Below, piece by piece: positions 6,626 through 14,961 of a stretch of 33,939 nucleotides of DNA (the first letter of the stretch is position 1; every line of letters starts with the position of its first letter). The DNA comes from Ponticaulis sp. (GTDB lineage Bacteria; Pseudomonadota; Alphaproteobacteria; Caulobacterales; Hyphomonadaceae). The notes beneath the pieces are model-generated. The model worked only from the letters and a program-made list of their open reading frames with translations. It had not been told where the DNA came from and did no database searches. The DNA lies in NCBI GenBank assembly GCA_002701295.1, contig NZUJ01000079.1:1-33939 (forward strand), written 5' to 3'. Made by a program: the position numbers and the translations under genes.

Positions 6626-8797
6626 TTACCAGATTGAGATACGCTGTGCAGGTGGCACGTAAAGCGCATTGTCCTCGGTGACGCCAAAGGCCTCATACCA
6701 GGCATCCATGTTCCGCACGATACCGTTGATGCGGTACATTGGCGGGGAGTGAGGATCGGTGGCGAGCTGCGTACGAAGACGTTCTTCGCGATAAAGCGCA
6801 CGCCAGACCTGGGCCCATGACATGAAGAAGCGCTGATCGCCTGTAACGCCATCAATGACAGGTGCTTCTTCGCCGTTCAGAGACAGCTTGTAAGCGGTGT
6901 AGGCCATTGAGAGACCGCCAAGGTCACCAATATTCTCGCCGAGTGTCAGGCGACCGTTGACGCAGACTGTGTCGTCTTCGCTGTTCTCGATCGGGCAGAA
7001 TTCATTGTACTGCGCGACGAGCGCCTGAGTACGCTCTTTGAAAGCTGCATCGTCTTCATCGGTCCACCAGTTGCGGAGAAGGCCGTCGCCATCAGATTTT
7101 GAACCCTGATCGTCAAACCCGTGTCCCATTTCGTGGCCGATTACTGCACCGATGGCGCCGTAATTGACCGCAGGGTCTGCATAAAGATCGAAGAATGGCG
7201 GCTGCAGAATAGCGGCCGGGAAAACGATCTCGTTGCGGGTTGGAGAGTAGTAGGCGTTCACGGTCTGCGGGAACATGAACCACTCGGTCTTGTCGATCGG
7301 CTGACCGAGCTGAGAGATCATGTCGGCATACTGCCAGTCGGCAACAGCGATTTCGTTCGCGAAGGCTTCACCTGGTGTGATGGTCAGGTCGTCATAGGTT
7401 TCGAACTTGTCAGGATAGCCGATTTTCGGCGTGAACTTGGCAAGCTTGTCATAGGCTTCGACCTTCGTGTCGTCGCCCATCCACTCGAGACCTTCGAGGT
7501 TCTGACGCATGGCTTTGCGAAGGTTCTCGACGAGGTCAACCATGGCTGCCTTGGCTGCAGGCTGGAAGTGCTCATCGACATAAACCTTGCCAACAGCTTC
7601 ACCCAGCGCACCCTCAGTCGCGTCAACGGCACGCTTCCAGCGCACGCGTTGCTCTGGCTGTCCACCAAGTGTTTTGCCGTAGAAATCAAAACGCGCATCG
7701 TCGATTTCAGACGGCAGAACGTCAGCATGGTCCATCAGGAAGTGCGCTGTCAGGTAAGCCTTCCAGGCATCCATGTCACCGTTCTGAGCAATTTCGAAAA
7801 GACCAGCAACGCCTGCGCCGAGCTGTTCAATATCTTCTTCAGAAAGGCCGCTTTCCTCGAGCTCTTCAGCTGTCGGTGCAACCTGGCGCACAACAAAGTA
7901 TTCCTGATCGCCAATTCCGAGGCCATCCAGTGCCGCCTGAACAGGGAAACCGCCACCCAGTTCAACAAGTTCGTCGCGGGAGAGCTTGTTGTAAGTGAGG
8001 TTGCGATTTCGACCGACGGCGCGATCCCAATGGGCTTCTGCGATCTGTGCTTCCAGATCATAGACCATTTGTGCGCCCGCAGCCGGGTCTTCATACCCTG
8101 CGAGTTCAAGCATGGTTTCAAGGAAAGCCTGATAGGCTTCACGCTTGGCGATAAAGTCTGCTGTGTCTTTCAGATAATAATCACGGTCTGGCAGACCGAG
8201 GCCCGCTTGTGTGATGTAGAAGATGTATTCGTCAGTCTGTTTCGCGTCGACATCCACCCAGCCGCCGAATGGCGCAGAAAAGCCGGTTGACGCAAAGACG
8301 TCTGCCAGTTCCTCGCGGGAGTCGATTGCCGCGATGCGGTCCAGATAAGGCTGCGCAGGCTCGATGCCTTTCGCATTGATCGTGTCGACGTCCATATAGG
8401 TGTTGTAAAAGGCTGCAATCTTGCCTTCGAGCGTACCGGCTGGCGGTGCAGCTTCAGCAGTCGTTTCGATGATCGATTTGACCTGATTTTCAGCTTTTTC
8501 GGCAAGCATGTCGAACACGCCAAAACGTGTGCGGTCAGATGGGATTTCGAAGCTGGCGAGCCATTTACCGTTGACGTACTTGTTGAAGTCGTCACCCGGC
8601 TCGACGCTTTCATCAACAACGTCGAGATCAATGCCAAACGAACCAAATTCTGGTTGGCCTTCTGGCATAGATGCTGTCGTCGGGGTTGGGGACGGAGTCG
8701 CGCTGGTTTCAGTGGTTGTCGTTGTCTCACTTGATGGTGAGCAAGCCGACACGCCCAGAAGTGCAATTGCACTTGCGGCCATGAGCAGATGTTTCAT
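6626..8797 (-). CDS. M13 family (neprilysin/PepO-like) zinc metalloprotease lipoprotein
   Basis: 723 residues from ATG 8797, seven bases after AGAGG. The first residues are a lipoprotein signal (MKHLLMAASAIALLGVSACS, lipobox VSAC), then a Ser/Thr/Pro-rich linker of about 35 residues. The peptidase M13 N-terminal domain begins at GIDLDVVDESVEPGDDFNKYVNGKW. The zinc site is HEMGH at 555-559 within AVIGHEMGHGFDDQG; the third ligand motif ENIGDLGGL and the substrate-binding NAYYSP are also present. The C-terminus is RISIW, where many family members have CRVW. These enzymes cut short oligopeptides; here it should be anchored in the outer or inner membrane facing the periplasm or outside. It lies 61 bases downstream of the RND pump gene on the same strand and may be cotranscribed with it. 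Confidence 0.93.
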   Translation of the reverse strand: MKHLLMAASAIALLGVSACSPSSETTTTTETSATPSPTPTTASMPEGQPEFGSFGIDLDVVDESVEPGDDFNKYVNGKWLASFEIPSDRTRFGVFDMLAEKAENQVKSIIETTAEAAPPAGTLEGKIAAFYNTYMDVDTINAKGIEPAQPYLDRIAAIDSREELADVFASTGFSAPFGGWVDVDAKQTDEYIFYITQAGLGLPDRDYYLKDTADFIAKREAYQAFLETMLELAGYEDPAAGAQMVYDLEAQIAEAHWDRAVGRNRNLTYNKLSRDELVELGGGFPVQAALDGLGIGDQEYFVVRQVAPTAEELEESGLSEEDIEQLGAGVAGLFEIAQNGDMDAWKAYLTAHFLMDHADVLPSEIDDARFDFYGKTLGGQPEQRVRWKRAVDATEGALGEAVGKVYVDEHFQPAAKAAMVDLVENLRKAMRQNLEGLEWMGDDTKVEAYDKLAKFTPKIGYPDKFETYDDLTITPGEAFANEIAVADWQYADMISQLGQPIDKTEWFMFPQTVNAYYSPTRNEIVFPAAILQPPFFDLYADPAVNYGAIGAVIGHEMGHGFDDQGSKSDGDGLLRNWWTDEDDAAFKERTQALVAQYNEFCPIENSEDDTVCVNGRLTLGENIGDLGGLSMAYTAYKLSLNGEEAPVIDGVTGDQRFFMSWAQVWRALYREERLRTQLATDPHSPPMYRINGIVRNMDAWYEAFGVTEDNALYVPPAQRISIW

Positions 8798-8831
8798 GTA
8801 TTGCCTCTCGTTTTGTTTCATTCAGTCAGTG

Positions 8832-8849
8832 CGGGATGCCCCCATCCCG
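8832..8849 (-). terminator. Hairpin between the RND pump and M13 peptidase genes
   Basis: CGGGAT and ATCCCG form a 6-bp stem around GCCCCC in the 61-base gap between the two genes. No T-run follows on the minus strand, so it may weaken readthrough or mark an RNA-processing point but is not a convincing terminator. Confidence 0.25.
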
Positions 8850-8858
8850 AGTGATTTT

Positions 8859-11800
8859 CTATTCTGCAGGTTGGTGCATGTGGTCATCATGATCAATAAC
8901 ACCCGGCACCAAACTTGAGTCATATGTCTCGCCAATCGACTGATACGGCTGGCCATTCCAGAACCAGCGGAAGAGTCGCGCCAATTCAGCGCCAACAGCA
9001 TAAAGTGCGGGCACAAATAGCAGGCTGACAAACAGAGCGAAAGCAACCGCGGACCCCATGGCGACAACCATTGGTTTCAGCATTTGAGCCTGTACCGACT
9101 TCTCCGCGATCATCGGCAGAATACCGACAAAGGTCGTGACAGATGTCAGAAGGATTGGACGGAAGCGGGATACGGCCGATTCCACGAGTGCCTGAACGGC
9201 GCCCTGACCCATTTCCCGCCGCCTGTTGACGGTGTCGATCAGAACGAGGTTGTCGTTGATGACAACGCCCGCTGCTGCAGCAATTCCGAAGACTGAGAAC
9301 ATGGCCATCGGAATTCCAAACAGGAGGTGACCAAATACTGATCCGGCAAAGGCGAATGGAACCGCCATCATGAGCAGAATTGGCTGGAAGTAGGATTTGA
9401 ACGCAATGGCCAGCACCACATACATCATGCCGAGCGCTGCCAGGTTCAGCATAACGAGGCTCTGCACCATTTCCTCTTCGGATTCCGCATCGCCGAGACG
9501 ACCGCGTTTGACGTCCGGGAATTCGCGTTCAAATTTCGGCCAGAAATTCTCCTCCATGTCTGACATGATTTCTCCGCGGACCTCCGGGGTGGAGAGATCT
9601 GCAAAGACGGCGGCAGAGCGCACGCGGTCCCGACGATAAATTCGGTTGATCCCTGGAGCGAACTCGTATTCGGCAACCTGGCTGAGAGGCACGCCTCGTC
9701 CATCTGCTGTTCTGATCCGAAGATCGGCCAGACTATCGAGCGACGTACGCGCTTCTTCCGGGTAACGCACCATCACACGAACGTCTTCACCATCGCGTGG
9801 TAGGCGTTGCACTTCCTCGCCGTAATAGGCCTGTCGAACCTGGTTCGACACCATTTGCAGATTGACGCCGAGGGCTTCCGCTCCGGGTTTCAGCGTGAAC
9901 CGGATTTCCGGTGCCGCAGACGACAGATTGTCGCCGACGTCGAATGTCGTGTCATAGGTGACGAGCTGTTTCTTCACCATGTCGACGGCCTCCTGCAGGA
10001 CATCCAGATTCGGGTGTGAAAGGGCAAACCGAACGCCGCCACCGCCGCCATTCATTTCGAACTGGAACTGAATTTCCTCGGCATCCGGAATTTCACCGGT
10101 TGCGTCGCGGAGCGCATTTGCGATTTCACGAGTCGTCAGACCTTCAGGACGCTGCTCAGGAAGAAGCGCTCCGATGAAGGACTGGATACGGCGTTCCTCA
10201 GTGATGATCGACGCATCCTGGACGATATCTTCTTCAATTTCAGGATAGCGCTCGGCGAGCACTTCACGTGCCTTGTAAACCCCACGTTGGAGCTGATCGG
10301 CCACGCGTTTTGTACGCTCAAACGGTGTTCCGTCAGGCAGGGTGATATTCGCCATAACCAGATTGTTTTCAATCTTCGGCATAAGGGCTGCCGGGACGAT
10401 ATTGTTCGCCAGCATGCCGATGGCGAGCACGAACAGGCAGAGGAAAAAGCTGACCGTAACATAACGGAAACGGATGGCCAGTTCGAGAACGGGCTTGAAA
10501 AGATTGTCTGCGAACCAGATCAGACTGTCGGCAACAGACCTTTGGAATTTAAGCAAGGCGCCACTCGCGCCACCAAATTTTTGCGGCTTCATGTGCGCAA
10601 GGTGTGACGGCAGGATGAGCATGGACTCGATCAGAGAGAAGGCTAGTGCGGCGATTACCACATAGGAAATTTGCGCCGTAAACTGACGCTCAGGTCCGGG
10701 GAGTAGCATCCATGGAGAGAACATGATCATGGTGGTCAGAACGCCGAAGATGACGGGCTTCACGACCAACTGTGTGCCGATGATCGCTGCATCTACGCCT
10801 TTGGAGCGTCCGGATTCGACTTCCTTGTGGATGTTCTCACCCACAACGATCGCGTCATCCACGATCACCCCGATCACCAGTAGGATCGCAAAGAAGGAGA
10901 GGATGTTCAGGGATACGCCAAACAGAGGCAGAAGCGCGAAACCGCCGGCAAAAGCTGTGATAATGCCGATAGTGACCCAGAAGGCGACAATGGGGCGCAG
11001 GAACAGGATCAGGACGATCAGCACCAGACCTGTACCCAGAAGCGCTGAACCTGAAATGATTGACATGGTGCCGCGATACATATCGGCCTGGTCGAACAGG
11101 AGGTCAGCGCTGACAGCTTCCGGGAGGAGTTCGTCATTGGCCTCTTCGATGAACTCGAGCAGGTTCTTCGAATAGTCATCGATATGCATTGTTTCCGGCG
11201 GCATAATCATGATGAACGCCGTCGGATCACCATCATAAGTCGTCTGCAGAGAGTCATCGACGAAGCCGTCAATCACGGTTGCAACGTCGCGCACGCGAAT
11301 TGTCTCGCCAGTCGACAACTGACGAACGACGATGTTTTCAAACTGGTCAGCGGTGTCGGCAAGGTTACGTGTGGTGATGCTGATATTGCCCTGTCCGGAA
11401 CGGATTTTACCGCCGGAAGAGTTGATGGATGAGCTGCGAACCGCATTCGCGACGTCACTGAAGCTGAGATTATAGCGTCGCAGATCTTCCTCTGAGACCT
11501 CAATGGACACTTCTTCCCCGAGTGTGCCCCAGACCTCTGCGAGTTCGCCGCCCTCGACCTCAGCGGCAATCTGGTCGCGAAGTTCATCAGCGATGGTCTT
11601 CAATGTCATGCGATCTGTATCGCCATGAATGGCGATGCCGAGATACATCTGGTTTTGATTCCAGCGCTGGACTTGTGGCGGGAAGCTTGCCTGCGGCAGA
11701 TTGTTGATCTGGTCGACGCGGAGTTTCACCTCGTCGAGGAACCGGTCGATATCATAGTCCTGATAGGATTCGAGGTTCACATACCCAACGCCCTCACGGG

Positions 11801-12083
11801 CCGTGCCTTCCATCCGGCGAAGGCCATCAAGATCGGCGAGAATTTCTTCAAGCCGGGTGACAATCTGGTCTTCCACATCCTGAGGTGAGGCACCTGGCCA
11901 GGAGATCGACACCGATGCGCCGTTGAAATCCGCTGCTGGAAAGACTTCCTGCTCGAGCCTCATGAAGCCGATCACGCCAAAAACGAAGGCGAGGACCATG
12001 AGAAGGTTCGCGGCAACAGAGTTCTTGGCCCACCAGGCGACAATGCCTTTGTGCTCGGTCTGGGTGTCAGTTGGATTTGCCAT
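8859..12083 (-). CDS. RND-family efflux transporter, inner-membrane pump (AcrB/HAE type)
   Basis: 1074 residues, about the length of AcrB-type pumps. TM1 is near residues 22-41 (LLMVLAFVFGVIGFMRLEQEVFPA). A long periplasmic porter region follows to about 340, then a block of membrane segments including TM4 (LLVIGVIVDDAIVVGENI) with the proton-relay aspartates D409-D410, equivalent to D407-D408 of AcrB. The second half repeats the layout, with VFGIAAAAGVVINDNLVLIDTVN replacing the second Asp pair. This is an H+-driven trimeric pump that exports drugs, bile-like compounds or other small molecules; the substrate cannot be read from sequence. Its adaptor and outer-membrane channel are encoded just upstream, giving a complete tripartite pump. 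AGGA lies ten bases before the ATG. Confidence 0.95.
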   Translation of the reverse strand: MANPTDTQTEHKGIVAWWAKNSVAANLLMVLAFVFGVIGFMRLEQEVFPAADFNGASVSISWPGASPQDVEDQIVTRLEEILADLDGLRRMEGTAREGVGYVNLESYQDYDIDRFLDEVKLRVDQINNLPQASFPPQVQRWNQNQMYLGIAIHGDTDRMTLKTIADELRDQIAAEVEGGELAEVWGTLGEEVSIEVSEEDLRRYNLSFSDVANAVRSSSINSSGGKIRSGQGNISITTRNLADTADQFENIVVRQLSTGETIRVRDVATVIDGFVDDSLQTTYDGDPTAFIMIMPPETMHIDDYSKNLLEFIEEANDELLPEAVSADLLFDQADMYRGTMSIISGSALLGTGLVLIVLILFLRPIVAFWVTIGIITAFAGGFALLPLFGVSLNILSFFAILLVIGVIVDDAIVVGENIHKEVESGRSKGVDAAIIGTQLVVKPVIFGVLTTMIMFSPWMLLPGPERQFTAQISYVVIAALAFSLIESMLILPSHLAHMKPQKFGGASGALLKFQRSVADSLIWFADNLFKPVLELAIRFRYVTVSFFLCLFVLAIGMLANNIVPAALMPKIENNLVMANITLPDGTPFERTKRVADQLQRGVYKAREVLAERYPEIEEDIVQDASIITEERRIQSFIGALLPEQRPEGLTTREIANALRDATGEIPDAEEIQFQFEMNGGGGGVRFALSHPNLDVLQEAVDMVKKQLVTYDTTFDVGDNLSSAAPEIRFTLKPGAEALGVNLQMVSNQVRQAYYGEEVQRLPRDGEDVRVMVRYPEEARTSLDSLADLRIRTADGRGVPLSQVAEYEFAPGINRIYRRDRVRSAAVFADLSTPEVRGEIMSDMEENFWPKFEREFPDVKRGRLGDAESEEEMVQSLVMLNLAALGMMYVVLAIAFKSYFQPILLMMAVPFAFAGSVFGHLLFGIPMAMFSVFGIAAAAGVVINDNLVLIDTVNRRREMGQGAVQALVESAVSRFRPILLTSVTTFVGILPMIAEKSVQAQMLKPMVVAMGSAVAFALFVSLLFVPALYAVGAELARLFRWFWNGQPYQSIGETYDSSLVPGVIDHDDHMHQPAE

Positions 12084-12131
12084 AGTGCATCAATCCTGCA
12101 TTGTGTGGTTCAGCTGAAGCGTGCCTGAAGG

Positions 12132-13337
12132 TCAGGCTTCGTCACTGTCTGCATCGGTTTCATCGTCTTCGGATGAGAGCGAAATCCGCATGCCATCAAA
12201 AGGCGCCTGAACGGGTGAGAGAATGGCCAGATCGCCTTCTTCAACGCCTGAGTTCAGATATACGCCGTTGTCATCGGAGTAGATCACGCTCACCGTGTGG
12301 ATGTGAAGGGTCTGGTCGTCCTCGTCGGCCACGAAAATCTGATCTTTTCCACGCAGCGCGTCGCGCGGCGCGATCAGAATGTCTTCAAGAACCCGACCTT
12401 CGATTTCCGCGGAAACGAACAGACCGGGCGCGAGTGGCATTCCATCGGATGCACCTTCTCCGAACGGGTCGGCGACAGTCGCAATAGCGGAGATAAGTCG
12501 CGTCTGAGGATCCACTGCGGCCGCTGTGCGGGTGATGCGGGCGTTCCAGATGCGTGTTTGTCCTGCGACGTCTGCGCTGAGGCGAACAACAGGGCCAGGT
12601 GTTTCGTCGGTTTCTTCGAAAGCGAATGTGAGACCGAGACGCCCCATTTCTGCGTCAGTGAGCGGGAGCGCGACCTCGGCGAAATCTGTCCCGAACATGC
12701 GACCCAGCGCCTGGCCTGTGCTGACGAACTGCCCGACATCAACGTCTTTCGACCGGATGCGGCCTTCAAACGGTGCCCGGATGATCGTTCGTTCGAGTGC
12801 CAGTTCCGCATCACGCAGTTGAGATTTGGCAGCATCGAGATTGGCGCGAGCTTCGGCAAGCTGAGGTTCACGGCGGGCGAGCGGAGATGCGTCTGAAATG
12901 CCGAGATCTTCGAGATCCTGCAAGGCGAGTTCAGTTTCTGCCTGTTCACGGAAAAGGCGTTGTTCTGCGCTGGCGACCTGCGACTGCGCACGCACTTTGG
13001 CAAGCTGGTAGTCGGCATCGTCAACCCGAACGAGGACATCACCTCTACGGACAAACCCGCCATCAATGAAGGCGGGTGAAACGTAGGAAATTCTTCCGGA
13101 AATCTGAGGTGATATGGATATCTCTCGCCTCGGTTTGACTTCGCCCTGACTTCGAACAACCAGTTGCAGGTCTTGTCGGACAACCGGTTCAGTGAATACA
13201 GACAAGGCTCTCGGCGCCGCCTCCGCCATTTCCGGTGTTGGCTTGAGTGCACTCAATACTGCCATTCCGCCAACGCCAAACACGGCTATAACCCCGATTG
13301 GTGCTAAGATGGCGATGGCTACCCCCGTTTTACTCAT
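12132..13337 (-). CDS. Periplasmic adaptor (membrane fusion protein) of the RND pump
   Basis: 401 residues. An N-terminal membrane anchor (about 8-30, VAIAILAPIGVIAVFGVGGMAVL) is followed by the first lipoyl half (VKPRREISISPQISGRI), a coiled-coil hairpin at roughly 105-185 (LAKVRAQSQVASAEQRLFRE to LRDAELALERT), the second lipoyl half (IIRAPFEGRIRSKDVDVGQ), a beta-barrel and a membrane-proximal domain. The tail is acidic. It bridges the RND pump to the outer-membrane factor. Its ATG directly abuts the TAG of the upstream OMF gene, with GGAGGG ten bases before, so translation is probably coupled. The 48-base gap to the RND gene contains a short hairpin (GCCTGA/TCAGGC, 12123-12137) that overlaps this gene's stop. 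Confidence 0.92.
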   Translation of the reverse strand: MSKTGVAIAILAPIGVIAVFGVGGMAVLSALKPTPEMAEAAPRALSVFTEPVVRQDLQLVVRSQGEVKPRREISISPQISGRISYVSPAFIDGGFVRRGDVLVRVDDADYQLAKVRAQSQVASAEQRLFREQAETELALQDLEDLGISDASPLARREPQLAEARANLDAAKSQLRDAELALERTIIRAPFEGRIRSKDVDVGQFVSTGQALGRMFGTDFAEVALPLTDAEMGRLGLTFAFEETDETPGPVVRLSADVAGQTRIWNARITRTAAAVDPQTRLISAIATVADPFGEGASDGMPLAPGLFVSAEIEGRVLEDILIAPRDALRGKDQIFVADEDDQTLHIHTVSVIYSDDNGVYLNSGVEEGDLAILSPVQAPFDGMRISLSSEDDETDADSDEA

Positions 13338-14762
13338 CTAGTCTGTTCCCTCCGAAAGGATGGTCTGTTGGCCTTGCTCGAGAGGCAGGTCACCGCCGAG
13401 CGCCAAGTGGAATTGAACTCTGTTAATGGCCCGGGTGCTCTGGACCGAAATCAGACTTGCTTCTGCGTTGATACGCCGAGTCTGCGCATCAATCAGGTTG
13501 AAAATTGTTGCGAGGCCGTTCTGGTACTGGCGCTGAGCCAGAGCTTCGGCCGCGACAGCCTCTTCATAGGCGTCTACGAGTGCATCGACTTGCTGAAGCA
13601 GGAAGTCATCTGCGGCCAGCGTATCTTCAACTTCTTTCCAAGCACTCAACACGGCAGAGACATAGCTCGCGCCAGTCAGTTGAGCCTGCGCTTCTGCAGC
13701 CTCGATATTCGCTTTCAGTGCGCCACCATTATAGATCGGCGCAGTCAGTGAGCTGACAAGCTGACCGGCCAGATAGGCGGGATCAATCAGGTTTGACAGA
13801 TCATCATCCGTGCTGGACAGCGTTGCTGTCAGAGACAGGGACGGACGGAGCGCCAGACGCGCCTGATCGACCCGGAAACCTGCAGCAACGATGCGCGCTT
13901 CGGCAGCAGCAATATCCGGACGACGCGCCAGAAGGCTCGTCGGATCACCGGCGCCACTGATTGCCGGCAGAACCATCTGGCGTTCGCTGGCATCGATTTC
14001 AGCCGACGGATAGCGGCCGAGCAGGATTTCGATGGCCCGCTTTGCCTGGCCTGTCTGTTGACGCCGCGAAACGAGCGCGGCCTCAGAAGATGCAAGCGCG
14101 CTGCGGGCAAGACGGACATCGAGCGCGTCGACCAGGCCGCTGCGGAAACGACGCTCTGTCAGCGTGAGGGTGTTCTCCCGTGCATCGAGTGTCGCTTCGG
14201 CGAGAGCTTCCTGGCGAACGGCGTCATTGAGTTGGATCCATGCGATAGCCGTCCGCGCAGCGAGCGACAGACGCGCAGCTGCAAAGTCAGCTTCGCTGGC
14301 GGCAAGGTCGGCTTCAGCTGCTGCGATCCCTGCAGAAATACGGCCCCAGAGGTCTGGTTCCCAGCTGGCACTGCCGTTCAGGCGGAAGCTGGGCGCTTCG
14401 TTTCGGAAGGTTGAGCCGCCGGACTCGACAACCGTGCTGTTCCATGATGCAGAACCACCTGCGCCAATGGATGGCAGGCTTCGGCCATAGGTGGCTGCCG
14501 CGTTAGCGCGTGCGGCTTCGACACGGGCGAGCGTGGCCTTGAGGTCGGGGTTATTGGTCAGCGCTTCGTCGATCAGCGAAGACATTGCCGGATCATTAAA
14601 GCCAGACACCCAGTCGCCAGTTGGCGGTACCTGACCGGGTTCGCCATTCTTCCAGGCTTCCGGACGGATGGGTGACGGGGCAGTGGCCGGTTCTGTTTGA
14701 CTATGCAGGCTTGCGCAACCGGACAGTGCAACAAGGCCCACCATCATGCTGATAGCACGCAT
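13338..14762 (-). CDS. Outer-membrane factor lipoprotein (OprM/NodT family)
   Basis: 474 residues from ATG 14762, chosen over 14801 because AGGAG lies six bases upstream and the product then begins with a lipoprotein signal (MRAISMMVGLVALSGCAS, Cys at about 16). The rest is the TolC-like fold of two repeats: W-FNDPAMSSLIDEALTNNPDLKATLARVEAARA near the start, long alanine-rich helices, the family motif ARRPDIAAAEARIVAAGFRVDQARLALRPSLSLT in the middle, and the second helical hairpin ending in LIDAQTRRINAEASLISVQ. It forms the trimeric exit channel of the pump. As first gene of the OMF-MFP-RND unit it carries the promoter region at 14786-14837. Confidence 0.94.
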   Translation of the reverse strand: MRAISMMVGLVALSGCASLHSQTEPATAPSPIRPEAWKNGEPGQVPPTGDWVSGFNDPAMSSLIDEALTNNPDLKATLARVEAARANAAATYGRSLPSIGAGGSASWNSTVVESGGSTFRNEAPSFRLNGSASWEPDLWGRISAGIAAAEADLAASEADFAAARLSLAARTAIAWIQLNDAVRQEALAEATLDARENTLTLTERRFRSGLVDALDVRLARSALASSEAALVSRRQQTGQAKRAIEILLGRYPSAEIDASERQMVLPAISGAGDPTSLLARRPDIAAAEARIVAAGFRVDQARLALRPSLSLTATLSSTDDDLSNLIDPAYLAGQLVSSLTAPIYNGGALKANIEAAEAQAQLTGASYVSAVLSAWKEVEDTLAADDFLLQQVDALVDAYEEAVAAEALAQRQYQNGLATIFNLIDAQTRRINAEASLISVQSTRAINRVQFHLALGGDLPLEQGQQTILSEGTD

Positions 14763-14785
14763 TGATTTCTCCTGGGTCCGGCACT

Positions 14786-14814
14786 CATCTAAGGTAGGCA
14801 TTTTTGATTGTCAA
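14786..14814 (-). promoter_or_regulatory. Candidate sigma-70 promoter of the efflux operon
   Basis: On the minus strand a perfect TTGACA (14809-14814) is followed after 17 bases by TAGATG (14786-14791), which matches TATAAT at only three positions. Initiation would give a leader of under 20 bases containing the AGGAG of the OMF gene. The -35 is convincing; the -10 is weak. Confidence 0.4.
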
Positions 14815-14822
14815 CAAAAAAT

Positions 14823-14837
14823 TATCGTAAAACGATA
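14823..14837. promoter_or_regulatory. Palindromic operator candidate for the efflux operon
   Basis: TATCGT-AAA-ACGATA is a perfect 6-bp inverted repeat with a 3-base centre in an A/T-rich setting, eight bases upstream of the -35 of the efflux promoter. This size and placement suit a dimeric regulator such as a TetR, MarR or PadR family protein. No such regulator gene is in the window, so the regulator would act from elsewhere. Confidence 0.4.
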
Positions 14838-14875
14838 TAATAGTATATAGGACGACTCTAAAATATTTGTGTCAC

Positions 14876-14893
14876 TTGTCATGAAGCTGATAC
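14876..14893 (+). promoter_or_regulatory. Candidate Pho box upstream of phoR-pst
   Basis: TTGTCAT (14876-14882), four bases, then CTGATAC (14887-14893) matches the PhoB half-site CTGTCAT/C at six and five of seven positions with the required 11-base spacing. A further partial half-site, CTGACAG, starts at 14900, two bases out of register. It lies about 70 bases before the phoR start, which fits autoregulation of the operon by PhoB under phosphate limitation. Confidence 0.5.
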
Positions 14894-14961
14894 GCAAATC
14901 TGACAGATAGTCCCGCACTATGCCAAATTGGTAACAGTTCGGCTTTCAGACAGGATGTGAA

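Noticed and set aside
7121..8290. Long plus-strand reading frame of 389 codons antisense to the M13 peptidase gene
   Set aside because: The opposite strand encodes a full, motif-complete peptidase; the antisense product resembles no known protein and has no promoter or ribosome-binding site context.
12374..13252. 292-codon minus-strand frame inside the adaptor gene
   Set aside because: Out of frame with the clearly recognisable membrane fusion protein; its Arg/Ser-rich composition is typical of a shifted frame.
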